Of a stretch of 64,000 bases of DNA, positions 22,401 to 37,400 are shown piece after piece (position 1 is the first letter of the stretch; every line of letters starts with the position of its first letter). The notes beneath the pieces were generated by a model, which did not search any database, was not told the DNA's origin, and was given only the letters and a program-made list of their open reading frames with translations. Source of the DNA: Cheilinus undulatus (taxonomy: Eukaryota; Chordata; Actinopteri; Labriformes; Labridae); the NCBI RefSeq assembly GCF_018320785.1, contig NC_054877.1:18396329-18460328 (forward strand), read 5' to 3'. The position numbers and the translations under genes were made by a program.

Positions 22401-25400
22401 GCTTGTGGAATGGCGGGGGGGATCCCAGAACAGCCACACCGCCATCAATAATAGCAAAAACAAAAGTGTCTTTTGCAGTTTATCTATGTGAAGTATGTTT
22501 AATAATAACAGAAATAATAAATAAATAATTGTGCAGTATGAGAATTTCAGTTTGAGAAGGAGACCATTCCAACTTTTTTTTTTTTTTTTTTTTTTGCGAT
22601 AGAAAAACTGAATAAATTTAGTTTTGCTAACTTTGGTAGCCAATATTATATAACTGTTAGAAATGTAGAGATAAACCCTACTGTAATACTGATCCATGAA
22701 GTTTTTTTCTTGACAAATTGTGTCTTACACATTGTAAAATCTCAATTTAAACTAATTTATTAGATTAGATTATGATATATGCTTTTTCCAACAGGGCTTA
22801 TGATCAGTAAGAACACGTAAGAACTTAACATATGAAACATGTTCAACCACATCATTATCTATGCAAATTGGCTTGATATTACCTGAGATAGGTTTGCAAT
22901 TAGGCGTGAAGATTATGTAAGCGTTCTTTTTAACATTAAGAGATTCTTTATTGCACTTGAACCATATCCCATTTAAAAATGGTTTGTTTAAACAATCAAC
23001 TTATGTTCATCTTTACCCTTGATTAAAACATTAGTGTCATCTGTTTATAGTGTGGAATGCCACACCGCCTGTAACTGTATGTGGAACAGAGCTAACTGTA
23101 TTTAGCTCTGTTCCAAACAACATATTGTTTCCTGTTAAGCAGGTAACTTCTAAACAAACCAGGCTCAACTCCAGGCACCCCATAAGCCTTTAGCTTAGAC
23201 CACAACATGCTCTACAGTTTTGAAGGCTTTAGATAAGTCAGTCACAACTAATAACAATTCCTTTTGATCTAAAGCTGTATATTTTGTATCAGTCAACTGG
23301 ATCAGAGCCATAGAGGTGGAGTGATTTTCACAGAATCCATACTGATAGTGATATAGTAAGTTTTTGTCCTGGAAGTGTTTAAGAAAATCTATTGTAAACT
23401 ATTTTCTCAAGCATTTTGGAAAAACAAGGAAAAAATGACATTGGTCTGTAATTTGCAAACACTGACAGATCATCAGTTTTGAATACTGGGATTATTTTGG
23501 CCCATTTTATTTGTCTGGCATGACACTTGTTTGGGCATAGTGGCTGTAAAAAGAGGAAAGGCACTGCTTCACCATTTTCATTTCACGGTTGTCATGACCA
23601 GCACCAGTTAACTATAAACTTGATACAATCTCACAGATTTCTTTCTAACTCTCAACATGTACTGTCTTTGCCTCACTTATGTGCTTTGCTATATCAAATT
23701 TCAAGAGACTTATTTTAAATAAACCCAATATTTATCTTAATAAGCCACTGAGTGGTGAATTGGAAGAAGTTTCAGGTGCATGTCCAGCTCAGAAAAAATA
23801 ACCAATGACCACGCAAACCATAAGTGTGTAGACAAGATCCATACTTAAATCCCGTGTTGCTGATTCCAGTATTCCACACAGATATGTTTCATCACTTTCC
23901 ATACATAGTGATAAACCATAAATAAACACAGACCAAACTTAAGACACTCTTAACACCGACAAGTTCAAAAACTGCGCTCATTCATACACCTGGCTCTAAT
24001 CAGCTGGAGCCTTGGCTTTATCCCCACCATGAGCCAAGATTCAACCTGGTGTTCAGGGTTCAAATTACAGACAAATATGCAGATATAACGACAACAGATA
24101 GAATAGACACATTAGCTCAATGAATATTGAAAATCAGAGCAATCCCTGAGTTCATAAACTGTCTACTGATAGTGTCACCTGGAAGCTTTAAACTCTGTAA
24201 AACAATTCCAGTAAATATCCTATCACCATAAAACATTATTCATTTTTTTCTTCCTTACTAACCATCACAATTATTTTTTGCAGGCGGAGAAGTTGTTCAA
24301 GACGTGGCAGGATAGCCAGCAGGGAAACATTGGCAGCAGAGCAGGGACCCCAATCCCCCGCCTTCAGGGTTCTCCTCTCGCTGACCCCCCTGCAATCAAA
24401 GAGCTGCTGAGAGCTGAGGTCAAGATGTTACTACAGACGCTCCAAGACAGGGTTGGCAGAGGGGGAAGGTAGGTGTGAGATCTCACATATATATATACCT
24501 TCACTCTACAGCACATTTTTGGTGAATTATTAAAAAGACTGTTTTTTGACCTTATGACATATTGACTGAAAACATTATATGGTTTTGATACATTACTACT
24601 TGTGAAGCAGGAGGTAAAAGATGTTCTGTTTGTAAAACCGGAACTTTACAAGCAAAGCCAAGACTGATAAGAGTATCAAGTTTAATCCAAAACATCTGTA
24701 ATGCATACAAAAAACTTTCTATATCTTGTTTAAACTGTTTGAAAACTGTTAGGATTACATGCAGTAATATAAGTACTCAACTAAAGAATATACAGTACTG
24801 TGCAGAACTTTTAGGCATGTTTAGGCCAAAATTTAAAGCTGAAGTAAGGCATAGATGAAATGAGAAAGCTCTTCTGAGGGCACCATAGGGTGGAGAGAGG
24901 GATTGACACAACCCAGGTAGTGCTCTGGATGTCCTTGCATATTACCAGGTGCATAGAATAGTAACATGTCAAAAAAATAACAAAGTCTACACTTTTAGGG
25001 TACTGTAAGGGTTGGATGTGGTGAGCAAGCATGGCCTAGGGGGCCGTCTGGGCAGGTAGTAGAGTTGCAACTGGCTCATGGTTGTACTGTGGATGTCCCA
25101 AGGGCCCAGCAACCGCTGGCAGTTTCCAGGTGTATCACCAGGGGTGAGAAGGCCATGCCATCGAGCTTGGCCTTGACTGCAGAGTGACACATGTGTTGAC
25201 ATGTGTCAGCTTGACCCTGTGATGAATTCTTAGGGCCCTACATGCCTAAAAGTTACGCACATGAATGTATAAACATTACAGTGTAAATGTTTCCATTTTG
25301 TGCCTTCAAAGTAGAAATACAAACTGAGAATGTTAACTAGCAGTTATGCAAGATTAAAAAACACAAATATGAATCTAGCCTTTCATACAACAGGTTTTGC

Positions 25401-28400
25401 CTTTATTTAAAGAGGAGGACAGTGGATAGAATCATAAATAGGGATGAGACATCTGATAAAGGAGCCACAGGCCGGTCTTGAACCCGTTTTTACCTGTGTA
25501 CATGGCTTGACTGAACCACTAGGCCATTTTAGCATCCTGTTTAACAGTTTTTAAAGATGTAGTTTTCACTGAAGAAAAAAACACCATATTTCTTTTGAGA
25601 TGTGTCATCTCAGTGTTTCCAAACTACCTTCAAGAACTTTACTAATGGAGGAAAAACACTCAATGATGAAGGCTTTAATAAATATCACATAAATGATTTC
25701 AAGCACCTTAATGTTACATTGATGAAAATATTATATTGTTAAAGCAACTAAATACAAACATAACTAATTAATGACAAGGAGGCACACAGGTATCTTTAGT
25801 TTTCTAATATACTGAAACCTTGAGAAGGGGTTTAGTTTTACACAGAATTACTAACTGGCTGACTATGTGCAAGCTATCCCTGATTGGTTGTTTGACTAAG
25901 ACATCGTAAGTTATTTAAAAAACTAAACAAGAATCAGACACTCATTTAGTCAAAGAAAATGTTTAAATACACACTGCTCCAGTCCCAACGGGTCTGTGCA
26001 TAAATACATAAAATGACACATGCTCTCACAGAGTAAAAACAATGGAGGAATACACAAACAACATGACTGATTTTATTCAAATTGTGCTTTATTTTGAGTC
26101 ATTTTGGACGGATGCGTACTTTATCCCTCTGCAACTGTTTAAAATTACAAAGAGAAATGGTTGTATCAATCATACATCACGATCACGCTGCACTCCCTTG
26201 ATATTCCTCATATACCATATTTATCTATCATATTGTTTAATTTGTTTGTCTTTTTTCTATCAAGAAAACAGCGCGTCATTGGTGTGGACATGTACGTTAA
26301 GACCCTGCTGTCACATTCCTTGCGTCATTTCCCCCTGACAAAGAGTGCTATAAAATGCTATATTGTTCTTGCATGGCAGTTACAAATGGGATGGAAAGAG
26401 GAGGAACAAAGGTTTTTGGACAAGGGAAGTTGCAAACTGGGTTGGGAATTGTTCAACAATGGGACAATTAAAGGAGGGAGACTTCTCTGCATTCCTAAGC
26501 AAAAGCCAACTGGCCTGATTTTTAAAGGCCCATTCACTCCTGGCTTAATCTTTTAAATATTTTTGTTTGTTTTGTTTTTTGAGTAAGTCTAATACTCATC
26601 TTAATCGGGTTTACTTGTTTGTTCATGTTTAAAACTCTTTAGTAAACCTGGCCTTAATCAGTCCCTTCCTTGTTTACAGCTAGAATGCAATAAGGCTTTG
26701 TACTCTGTATCTGTTTCTTTATTAGGCAAAGTCTTCAGGGAGTTATAAGCTCCTCCATAAGTGGTGTTATTTTCTGAGTGCTTCTGGGTTTTAATGTTTA
26801 CAGCTAATCTTACAACTCAGGTCAGAAATGAGCTTGTAGGAGTTCATGATGTATCCATATTAAGGTATCATAAAAGCTGTTGGCAGAATACTGTTGGTCA
26901 GTAACTCTGCACTATATCTTTACATTTTGATAATAAACTACACTGTAAGATTGTTAAATATTTGTGAGGATATACAAGCATGTGAGTGTGGGAGCGCCAC
27001 AGTATGTGTGAGCTCGTAACTATCCCAGCAACAAGCTCGCTGCTGCCAGGAATGCTGCCCTGTGTTTCTTCTCAGAGGCATTTTAGAAAAAGTACAATGT
27101 AAGAATGACTGTTCACTGGGTTTGTTTCAAACCATTTAATGATGATCAATGTGTTACCTTCTTTTAAACTGAGATTTTCTTTTTGATCTATTGCTGGTAC
27201 TTTTGTGTCATATAAGGAAAAACGCAAGAGGTTTGGCATTATTTTTTGATCAACTGATCTAAAGCTTCGTAGTTAAAAAAAAGCATTAATTCAGTTTCCC
27301 ATCAATCTCAGATATTTCAGGCTGATGTGTGCCTTCAGGCTCTGCTTTGTGTACTTAAAATCAGGTCCAGATAAATGTCAGGAAACTCAATTTGCGCCCA
27401 CATTTCAATATCCAAGGAGTAGGAAATTGTGGATCTCTGTCAGGTTCAGATATCCCAGATTTAAGCAGATTTTAGTCTGTTTTTCTCCCGTTTTCACCTG
27501 GTCATCATAGGGCAGACTTCTGTGTTTTGTTTTGCAGCCTGGAGCCAAGCAATCGTGTCGTGCACTGATGTGACATTAGTGCAAACCCCTATTGTTGTGT
27601 GTGTAGCTCCACCTTTTTGGACTGGACAGGTAAGACTGGTACCCCTATGGAAGGGTGCCAAAAAAGTGGGACGGTACAGGTTGGTTTTTTGGGACCCTTT
27701 CCAACTTTTGCTCCATGGAAATGCGAAAAAATGCATGCCGTGCTGTACCAGACTGAACCAGACCGCTCAGTGGAAACGACCTATTTGGTTACCAAAGGGG
27801 CCAAATAAGGTAAGCATAGCGTTAGTTCATGTAGGACATGGTAGTCATACACCCAGCTGTGATCAGCTCACAGCCAGCTGATCCCAGCTCCCACAGCCAA
27901 TCACAGCTTTTTCTCTCAACACAACAGTTTATTCAGATATGACGTACCTTTCACAGATCCCTGCTTGCATTAATGCTTATGCACAACTCTGCTGCTGGCA
28001 AAGCTATCCTCCACCACCCCAGCCTCCTCCTTTATAGCATAAAGCTTGTTGCACCCTCATATTCAGATTTATGCTACTCCATACTGCTGAGCTCAAGTCC
28101 CTTACTGGAGCATACTTACTACCTCATTTTGTTGTCGCTCTGATTGGCCTGTAATGAATATAACAGTAAGAAGGGTTGTCTAATCACCTTCCGAGAATTT
28201 TTGGAAGTCCTGCCATTTCCAAACTCTTTGTATGGGAGGCTTTCTAGATGAATGTGAAATATGTCTCATGCAATGGATATATAAAACAGTCTATCTGGTG
28301 TGTCAGGTTAGGGCAGCTGGGCTTGGTTGAGGTTCCTGAAGATGCTTTAGCTCTGCACAACTGAAGAAACCTTTGTGAGGGAGAGGTAAAATATTTTCAA

Positions 28401-31400
28401 GAACCTAAATGAAGTCCTGTGGCCTTTTTTGGATCAAGCTTTGGACATTAAGCAAAGCTTTGCAGCAATTAATCCAATATTTGGTGAAGAATTTCACTTA
28501 AAACAACAAATGTGAAAGTCTTGATGGATAAAAAGTCATATTTACTCCCTTGGAACCATGATTTTCTTATAAAACATCAATCCAGTACAGCTGTTGAAAG
28601 TTTTATTTAGTGCCAAAGTGGGAATGTATCCCCTGAGCCAGGCAAGAGATGAATGTCCTCATAGCATGCACTAACAGTTGTCATAACTTCCCCCAATATA
28701 TCCCCCTGCCCTGCAAAGACTAAGATGGTCCATGCATCAAAAGGAATACAAAATGTATAACATAACCTCTGGTGCTTGTTATAACAGCCAAGTGGGCAGG
28801 GATTTATTTTAGGGAAGTCTCACTAGATTGTCTTTTAAGCCAGGATGACAGCGAGGTCTGATGCTTCAGCTTAGACTCCAATATCCAAAAAAGCCACAGG
28901 TCTTGTGCCCCAAACAGTGCTGTGCCTTATTAAAATGTCACTGAGCAAGATACAAACTGATGCCTTACTTGCTCACACATCAATTCGCTCTTGTAAAGCG
29001 CTCTGGCTCGGATATATATGGATTTTAAAAAAGTCAGATTCAGAGGGTGAAATACAGCCTATTGTCTGCTATGAAGACCCAGAAAGTATGGGTGCCACAC
29101 AGACTGTGCCAGCACGAATCGCTTTTCCTCTTTGAAGTTGGCTTTGGTACACTTATTGACCTTAATGCATGGTGTATGTGGATGTGTGTGTTTCGGCCCT
29201 TTGATCATTCAATTAGGCTTAGTCCCGAGAGTGCAGCAGCTGAATGGTTTCAGGAGTAAAGTGAACACACTTTTCCCCATAACAGCTTCTAATAATGCTC
29301 CACAACCCTCTGTTTGTCAATTTGGTTCAATTTATCACGCTTTGTTGGCATGGAATTAAAGAAAATATTGCCAAAGCATCCGGATAGACTCTAGCGCCTT
29401 TCTCTCTTTGTCTTATTCCCGCTGGAAATTGTTTGCATTAACTGAGTTTATCAAACATGTTAAGCAAGAACTGACTGATTTGCTCAACAAAAAGGGAGTT
29501 GTAGTAGCTCTCATTCCTACAGCAGAGTTTTACTGTGATTGGAACCATTTGTATGTGAGAATGAGGGTGTGAGAGTGGGTGTGCACCTTGTAAAAGTCAA
29601 CTGATTTATCTTATTGGCCGCCTCCTGTGTGGTCCTGATGCCTTCATCTCCCACCCAGCCACACACCCTTGACAAACACACACACACACACACACAGCTC
29701 CAAGTCATTGTCTAAGTGGCTGGAAGCAAGTGCATCTTCTCTTGCTGCCACTATAACATTAAGAACGATCACAATGTCACACCACCTGCTGCTGTTGCCT
29801 ACACCATCTGTCTCTTCCTTTTCTCTCAAGGATCATTCAGAAATATAATGTTCCTGCTGCTTATCTTTGCCTCTCTGAGATAAGTTTAGCTTTTATTGTT
29901 TCATATAGTAAAGTGAAACCAGGTCTAATAAAAGAGTTCTTGTAAATGCACATTTAATAGACTTTGTTTGAGGTAAAAGCGCCACAAGATCAACCTGCAT
30001 GAAAGAGAGACCTTATCAGAATTTCACTCAGTCAGTTTTATTCTTTTATCATATTTCATGCAGATAAGTTCAGCTGAAGGTGCAAATAATTTACTGAGAA
30101 ACAAATGAAGGGAACAAAATGATTTAGTTCTGCAAATGAAATTTTGAAATGGCAAAAAATAACATTTTAGAGCAAGAAGCCCAAAATAAATATTGAATTA
30201 AAAACGTACTTTCAATCTAAAGCAAGACTTAAAATGTTATGTAGAGTTATGTGAAGAATTTGATTTATACTGCTTACAGCAATGGTGGAACCATAGGAGC
30301 TGCACAAACAGGAAACTGATGTGTGAATATTCTCTCCTTTTCTCTGCTGTTGTGTCTATAGAGACGAGGAGATGCTCTTTTCTCGATACAAACCTGAGAT
30401 GGTGGACTACGCCCTGGGTCACCTTGACAGCTATCAAAGAAACTCTATCGATCCAGCAGACTCTGGTTATGGAAGCAGGTAAGTAACACTGAGCTGAACT
30501 TTTAAAAATTTTGTTCAGTTCTCAAATAGAGCAGCAGTGGTAACTTCAAATAGTTGACGATAAGTATGAAAGAGCCTTATTTTATTGCCTCACAGTGGAA
30601 CACCTATGATACAAGGATCTTTCCATTCCAGCCATTTGGAGTTGCTCAGTGTCTATTTCTTTTATATGCTTGTCTCTTTCCTCCAAAAAATCATGACTCA
30701 TAGTCTATCTTGTTATAAATACCAATTCAGTAATTCTTATTGATGCAGTTCTGAAAATAATAATCTATTTTTAGTAAACCCCCATAGCTACAAATAATAA
30801 AAAGTATTCACCCCTTGGATGTTTTACCCTTTTACTGATTTAATAACCAATCATGGTCAATAAAATTTGTTTTTTATCAAAAAAGAAAATTATGTATGAT
30901 GGCTTGATTGACAACAAACAAATACTGTACAAAAAACTCTTAAATGTCATAATGAAAACAGATTTCTTAAAAGTAATGTCAGTTAAATTAAAAAATATGT
31001 ACTGTAAAATAAAAAACAGCATAAATATTCACCCCCTTCAAGTCAGTATTTAGTAGATGCACCTCTGGCTTTAATCACAGCGCTAAGTCTGTGTGGATAG
31101 GTCTCAATCAAGCTAGCACATCTGGACACTTCAATTTTACTCCATTCTTCTTTGTATAACTGCTCAAGTTCTGTGAACTTGCACAGGGATCGGGCATAAA
31201 TAGACCTTTTCAAGTCCAGCCAAAAATTCCCTTCTGGATTGAGGTCTGGGCTTTGACTCAGCCGCTCCAGAACATTCTCCTTGTTGTCTTTAAATCATTT
31301 CTGTGTAACTTTTGCTTTTGGTTTTGGGTTATTGTCCTGCTGGAAAATAAATGTTGCTGCATTCATTTTACTCTCAACTTTTACAAGCCTTCCATGGCTG

Positions 31401-34400
31401 GCTGTCAAGAAGTATCCATACCGCATGATGCTGCCACCATGGTGCTTTACAGTGGGGATGGTGTGTTTGTGGTGATGTATGTCTTGTCTGATGGCCAAAA
31501 GCACCATTTTGGTCTCATCAGATCACATAACTTTATTCCGCCTGACCACAGAGTCTCCCACATGCCTTTTGGCAGACTCTAGTCAAGATTTGATCTGAGT
31601 TTTTTCAACACTCTTTGCCACTCTCCCATAAAGTTTTGATTGGTGAAGAACCCAGGCAACAGTTGTTGTACGCAAAGTCTCTCAAATCTCATCTGCCAAA
31701 GCTTGTGACTCCTTCAGAGTAGTGATTGGTGTCTTGATGGCCTCTCTCACTATCCTCCTTCTTGGGGAGTGCCTCAGTTTTGATGACAGATCTTGGCAGT
31801 TTTCAATTTCTTGATGATAGATTTAACTGAATTCTGAGGGATGTTCAATTCTTTGGATTTTTTTTTATCCATCTCCTGACTTCCCAATAACCTTTTCTCT
31901 GAGTTGCTTTGAGTGTTCTTTTGTCTTCATGGTGTAGCCAGGACTACTGATCTACCAATGATTGGACCTTCCAGACACAGGTGTTTTAATACTACAGTCG
32001 CTTTAGACACATTCAATGCACTCAGGTGATCCCCATTTCATTAATTAATAACTACTAGCACAACTGGCTGGACCTCCGTTGAATTTGTTCAGTCACTTTA
32101 AAGGAGGTGAATATTTTGCAGTCACTTATGTTACCATACATATTTTTATTTAATTGACATTACTTTGTAGAAATCTCTTTTCACTTCAATATTAAAGAGG
32201 TTTTTTTTTGTATTTTGCTATTTATTTATGTTTGCTTCTCACCGTTCTTATCTTCTCTCCTTCAGACCCAGCTCCACCTGTTCAGTCCGGTCCATTGCCA
32301 AGGATGAGATCGAGTCAATGAGAGACAAGCTGAACATCACTGGCATTGATCAAGTGGTGGAAAGGCTAAGGTCAGTAAGATAGAGTCAAATAAGAATTAC
32401 CTGACCTTACTCCAGCCACCTATTTGGGAGTTTAAAAATCTTGTAAAAATATCTAGACTGACAATATGTAAATGATTAAAATTCTTATCTTGGAACAGCC
32501 CTGTTGTTACAATGTTAAAATTCAACTGTTGGAGTTGTATTTTCAAGACTGACCAACATGAAGCTTGGCAAGACAGTTGAAAGGTAGAGCATCAATTTAT
32601 CTTTGGACAAAATGTGTGATGGAGACAGTTTCTTCATTACCTTGAACTCAGTTTGGATGTTCTGTGCTGTGATTTATCATCACTGACCAGATAATATAGC
32701 TGTCTAGAATTACTGATGCAAAATAAGCCATGTCTCAGATTTAGTCTGACCCATAAATTAGTCCAACACTACCTGTGACGTAGGCTTGTCTAGGCATGTC
32801 TGCTTGCAGTCAGTATAGTCATCAGTTATGTGACACAGTTTTTGATTTTTGATAAGAGAAAAAAAAACATTAAAAATTGTAAAACACCATTATGGTAACA
32901 GTGGGGATGCTCCTAGTGACTGCAGGTAAACATCTGCATACTTGTCCTGAACATGGTTGCACATTGCTCTGGATGTACAACCTACATCAGATCAAGTAAG
33001 CTCCTCCTTCTTGATGACAGCTATCTACTTTGCTTCTCTATCCAGGCAACAGAGCAAGGAGAGAATGCCTATTAACCTACTAGTAGCAGATAGACACAAC
33101 ATTTAACTGCCATTGTGGGCCTGTACTGATATAATTATTCCTGATTTAGTGCACCAGTAAGTACCATTTAATCATCAAATCCTGCACATTAACATTGTGG
33201 TTAGCAGAGACTTTGTTGTTGTACATATTTGTTCATCATCCCATAATGCCACATTTTTCCATGGAAAAACCCTTGGTGTTTTGTGGTGACCAAAGCCCTT
33301 AAAGCATAAAGGATCAACAGCATTAACAGTGTGTGCAGAATAAGTAAACAACATATGAAACTGGTACACTACAACAAACAGGTTTTCATCCCCGGTTTGT
33401 AATAATAGTTGCACAAGACATCACATTTGGTACAGCTTAAACTGGTGTAAATTCTCCTTAAATGTGTTGTTGTAATTCATGCATGCTCTCTGAGTATGGA
33501 AGTGAGTTCCTTTCTTCTTTAATTTTCTCTCAGCTCTGTGTGGCTGCTTCTGTCACCACCCTACCTCCTTCCCTCCTCTCCTTCCTTCATCCCTCTCTCT
33601 TTGAGGCCCACAGGGCAACACAATCACTGGGGCCACCTCTTTCTCTCTCTCTCTCTCTCTCTTTTGCTCCTGCTCTCACTCATTTCCTGACTGGACCAGA
33701 ACAAAAGGCTCCATTGTTAGAAAAAGTGGATCTCAGGGCAGGCAGAAGTTTCCTTTTTTTAAACTTCAAATAAGTGAATAAAGTCTACTTTGGTTATGTA
33801 ACCAAAGAAAATGTATGAGGGGGACAGAAGGAGAAAGGGGGGAAAGAAAAATAGGACACTGTATCCTCAGTCTGAAAACTGCAGAGGATAAACTCACAGC
33901 AGACACCAATCACACCTTCACTGGTGTGGCCGACTTAGTTATGTGATAGAGTCTGTCACAGTGTGCCTTTGCAACATGCAACCACCACACTAAGCTAAAA
34001 CATGAAAACTTAACAACCTCAGACCCATGCTTTTGTTTGAAATGTATTTTTAGTAATTTGGGAAAATTGGGACTCATTAAGTATAAAACCTAAGCTTTGT
34101 CTCTAAACAGGCAGTTTTCTCCCTAAAATGATGTCTGCATGTGAGGAATATAGGTTTATCTTACTGTATAACACAAAATAAAATGTTTATTTCTTCTAGC
34201 AAGTTATTCCACAAAGAATAGATTTTATGGCATAAACAGCATAACACATCTTCAGAAGGCCCTGTTTTGTAGAAACAACACATTGCTGAGTAGGTTTTTG
34301 ACTGTTTCAGTGGTGTGTTGACCAGTTAGCAGAGGAGCAGGAGGAGAAGTTCTTTTTTAAGATGGCCCTTGTCTCTCACTTTTTCTTTTTCTGAATATTT

Positions 34401-37400
34401 TTCCATTTCTTTTCTGTCATCCTGTCTCTCCAGGTCTATCTTAACGGAGGAGTATGCAGAACTGAAAAGGCTGGTAAAGCATTTTAAGGTAAGAAAAACA
34501 GTTTTGAAAAACAAAAAAAATATACAGAACAAATACAGATGGTGTCTTTAAATCTTCAGTCTGAAAAAACAAATACCTATAGCATCCCCAGGTTTATGTT
34601 GCTGTGTTTTTAAATGGACTATGAGCAGTCTATCTATATCATTGTATATGAACAGTGTAATAGCCCATAATCCTGGTTTTATTCTTAAATTGATAGGTAT
34701 GTTAATATAAATACAACAAAACCATATTGGGCCAAATTACTTGTAGTTACATCCAGCTATTTACGGAAATGTAAAGTCATGCTCATCTACTTTTCATTGC
34801 ATACTGCTGCAGTTGGGTCAAAACCTCATACCTCTATTTTTCATTATTTTATTTTTTCATAAATCAGTGCTGTTGGTCACCCTTTTCATCTGTCAGTGGG
34901 TTTCACGAAGTTTAAACCAATAAAAAAAGTGTCAAAAAGAAGTAGACTACCAACATTCAGTGTTAAAATTCATTAAAAAATACCGTGTTTTTATAATACC
35001 CTGAAAGTGGTGATTTTGGAGATAGGAGGTTTTGGCCTGACATCAGTGATATGTCACATTACACTAAAAGAAAACATTCAAACTGCCTATCTAATGGTTT
35101 TTTACATACTGAACCCAAACTCATCAGTACTTATGCCCCTAGTGAGATTTTACAGGAATTGATGAAATAGCATTTCCTGGTATTAACCACAGTTTACAGA
35201 GGACACTAGTTCCAGTTCTTGGGTATAATTATTATTAGTTAGCTCTGGACTATATGCAGGCCAGTATAGTAGCCTACCCGCTTTGTTGAAACCCACTGAC
35301 AGATGTAAAGGGCGAAAAAAGCAGTGATTTATGAAAAAATAAATAAAACTTGAGAAACATTGATATACAAGGTTCTGGCCCGATACCAGAGATATTTTAC
35401 TCCAAAGCACGTATTCACCCCTGCACCATTACAGATGCTAGCTATTGAACTTTGTGTTAATAAAAAACTGCATGGGCCTTTCCTCTTTGGCCTGGAGGAC
35501 TTGACAACCATCATAAAAAAACAATGTAAAAATATGAACTCATCAGACCACAAGACACTTTTCCCTTTAGGTCAGTCCATCTCAGATGAGCTCAGGCCCA
35601 GAGAGGTTGATATGTGGATTTTTGCTTTGCATGATAGAGTCTTAATTTAAATTTAATTATGCTGACACTTACTTTATGACTTAAAGCGTTTTCTGAAATA
35701 ATACCAAGCTTATGTTGTCATATCCATCACAGTATGATGCCAGTTTTAATGCAGTTCCACCCAAACGATCAAAGGTTACAGGGATTCAGTCCTGGTTTTA
35801 AGTCTTGCCTGTATATATGGGGATCTCTCCAGATTCTCAGAATCTTTTGATGAAACTTCATCTGGTTTAATTGCATGTTGAGAAAAGTTGCTCAAAACCT
35901 GTTGTGGAGAACCTCAAGCCTTTGTTGACTGTCAACAATTGAGCCTTTCGGGTGTGTCCTTTTATACCCGATTGTGGTACTTTCACATTTCCCTATTAAT
36001 CCACTTACCTGTAGAATGTTCCAGTTGCTTTTTGAACATGTCCCAACTTTTTTGGAACTTGGTACACGCATCAAATTCGGAATGTGTGTATAAAGGCTGA
36101 ATTTAATTGAAATAATTTTAAAATGAGTTTGCAAATCACTGTAGTCTGTTTTTATTCACATTTTGCACAATGCCCCAATGATTTCAGGGCAGGCTTTTAG
36201 TTTTGAATAAGAAAGTTTGGATTCCCTCAGGTAGATCAGCCAACCTTTTTTGGAAGTTAAACACTTCACAGGTTTCAATTAACACAGAAACACTCCCACA
36301 AACACTAACTCACTCAAGAAACCTGCACAAGCTCTGCCTAAGCTCTTTTGTTTTCTGTCTGTCTGGCCAAAAGCTCTGCAGCGCTGACAAAGATCGATCT
36401 GCTCTCAATCACTCCAATTAGTTACTAAATGCTCACAGAGGCATTAACACAAACACACACACTGACCAACAAATGTACTTGCATGTGTTGCTACATTGGA
36501 TTGCTTGTCTGACATTATGAAGGAATCAGAGTGAGTCAGTGTGAGTCTAGATGTAAGACTTCACTGCAGACCAGATGTGTTAACGTATCTCTGCAGCCTC
36601 TGTCTGCCTGTGTGTGTGCGTGTCTGCCTGGAAATGTTACACTGCCAGTTTGTCTGGAATCAAGACAAGTTGAAAAATGGGACAACTGTGCAGAGAGGAA
36701 AGAATACTGATTGTTATAGACTCTTGAAGTTTATATGTTTCAGATGTTTGTTAAGAAGGGTAAATGGCTTGTGACTAAGGAGAATGTGCCTGTTGCATGA
36801 AGACCCACTTAAGTGAATATTATTTCAAAGAGACTTCTCACATAAAAGAGAACTTACACTATTTCAAACAACAGAGATAACGGCCCTGCAGAACCTCATC
36901 AGGATTTTTCACCACAGCAAAGTGGGACACTATGTTGTTACGTCATTACTAAAGACACATGGGTGTTAAGCTAATTGTGGTCATGAGGCTCTAACTGTAC
37001 ACTTAAGAGCCTGTCGTAAAGCAGAACTGCGCCTCTTTCCTCTAAAGCAACTGTCAAGTGAGCGGTTACTGCCTGGTGCGTGAGCAGGTGGGACAAAACT
37101 ATGACTCATATCCCGCTGTGCTCTTCTAGCAGGAGAATATTGTGCTTTCTTGTTTATGTGCTGCAGCGGTGGATGATGTTGATGTTTCACTGTACAAGAC
37201 AGAAGTGAAATATTTTCTGTGATAACTTGTCAGACTTGGTAAGGAAGGACAGTAAAATAAGCCTTAAGGATTTTTTTATGTGATATTAATCATCTAAACT
37301 ATAAATCTGTTACAAAATCTATCCTCTGCAAAAATGTTCAGACTTATTTTGTTAGTTGATGAAAGCAGTGAGACGGTAACATGCAGTGGATTCAGACAGT

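Noticed and set aside
26161..26556. 131-codon plus-strand open frame
   Set aside because: No domain, no splice context, biased composition; sits in ccdc24 intron 2.
27522..27881. 119-codon plus-strand open frame
   Set aside because: Overlaps a probable dispersed repeat and matches no family.
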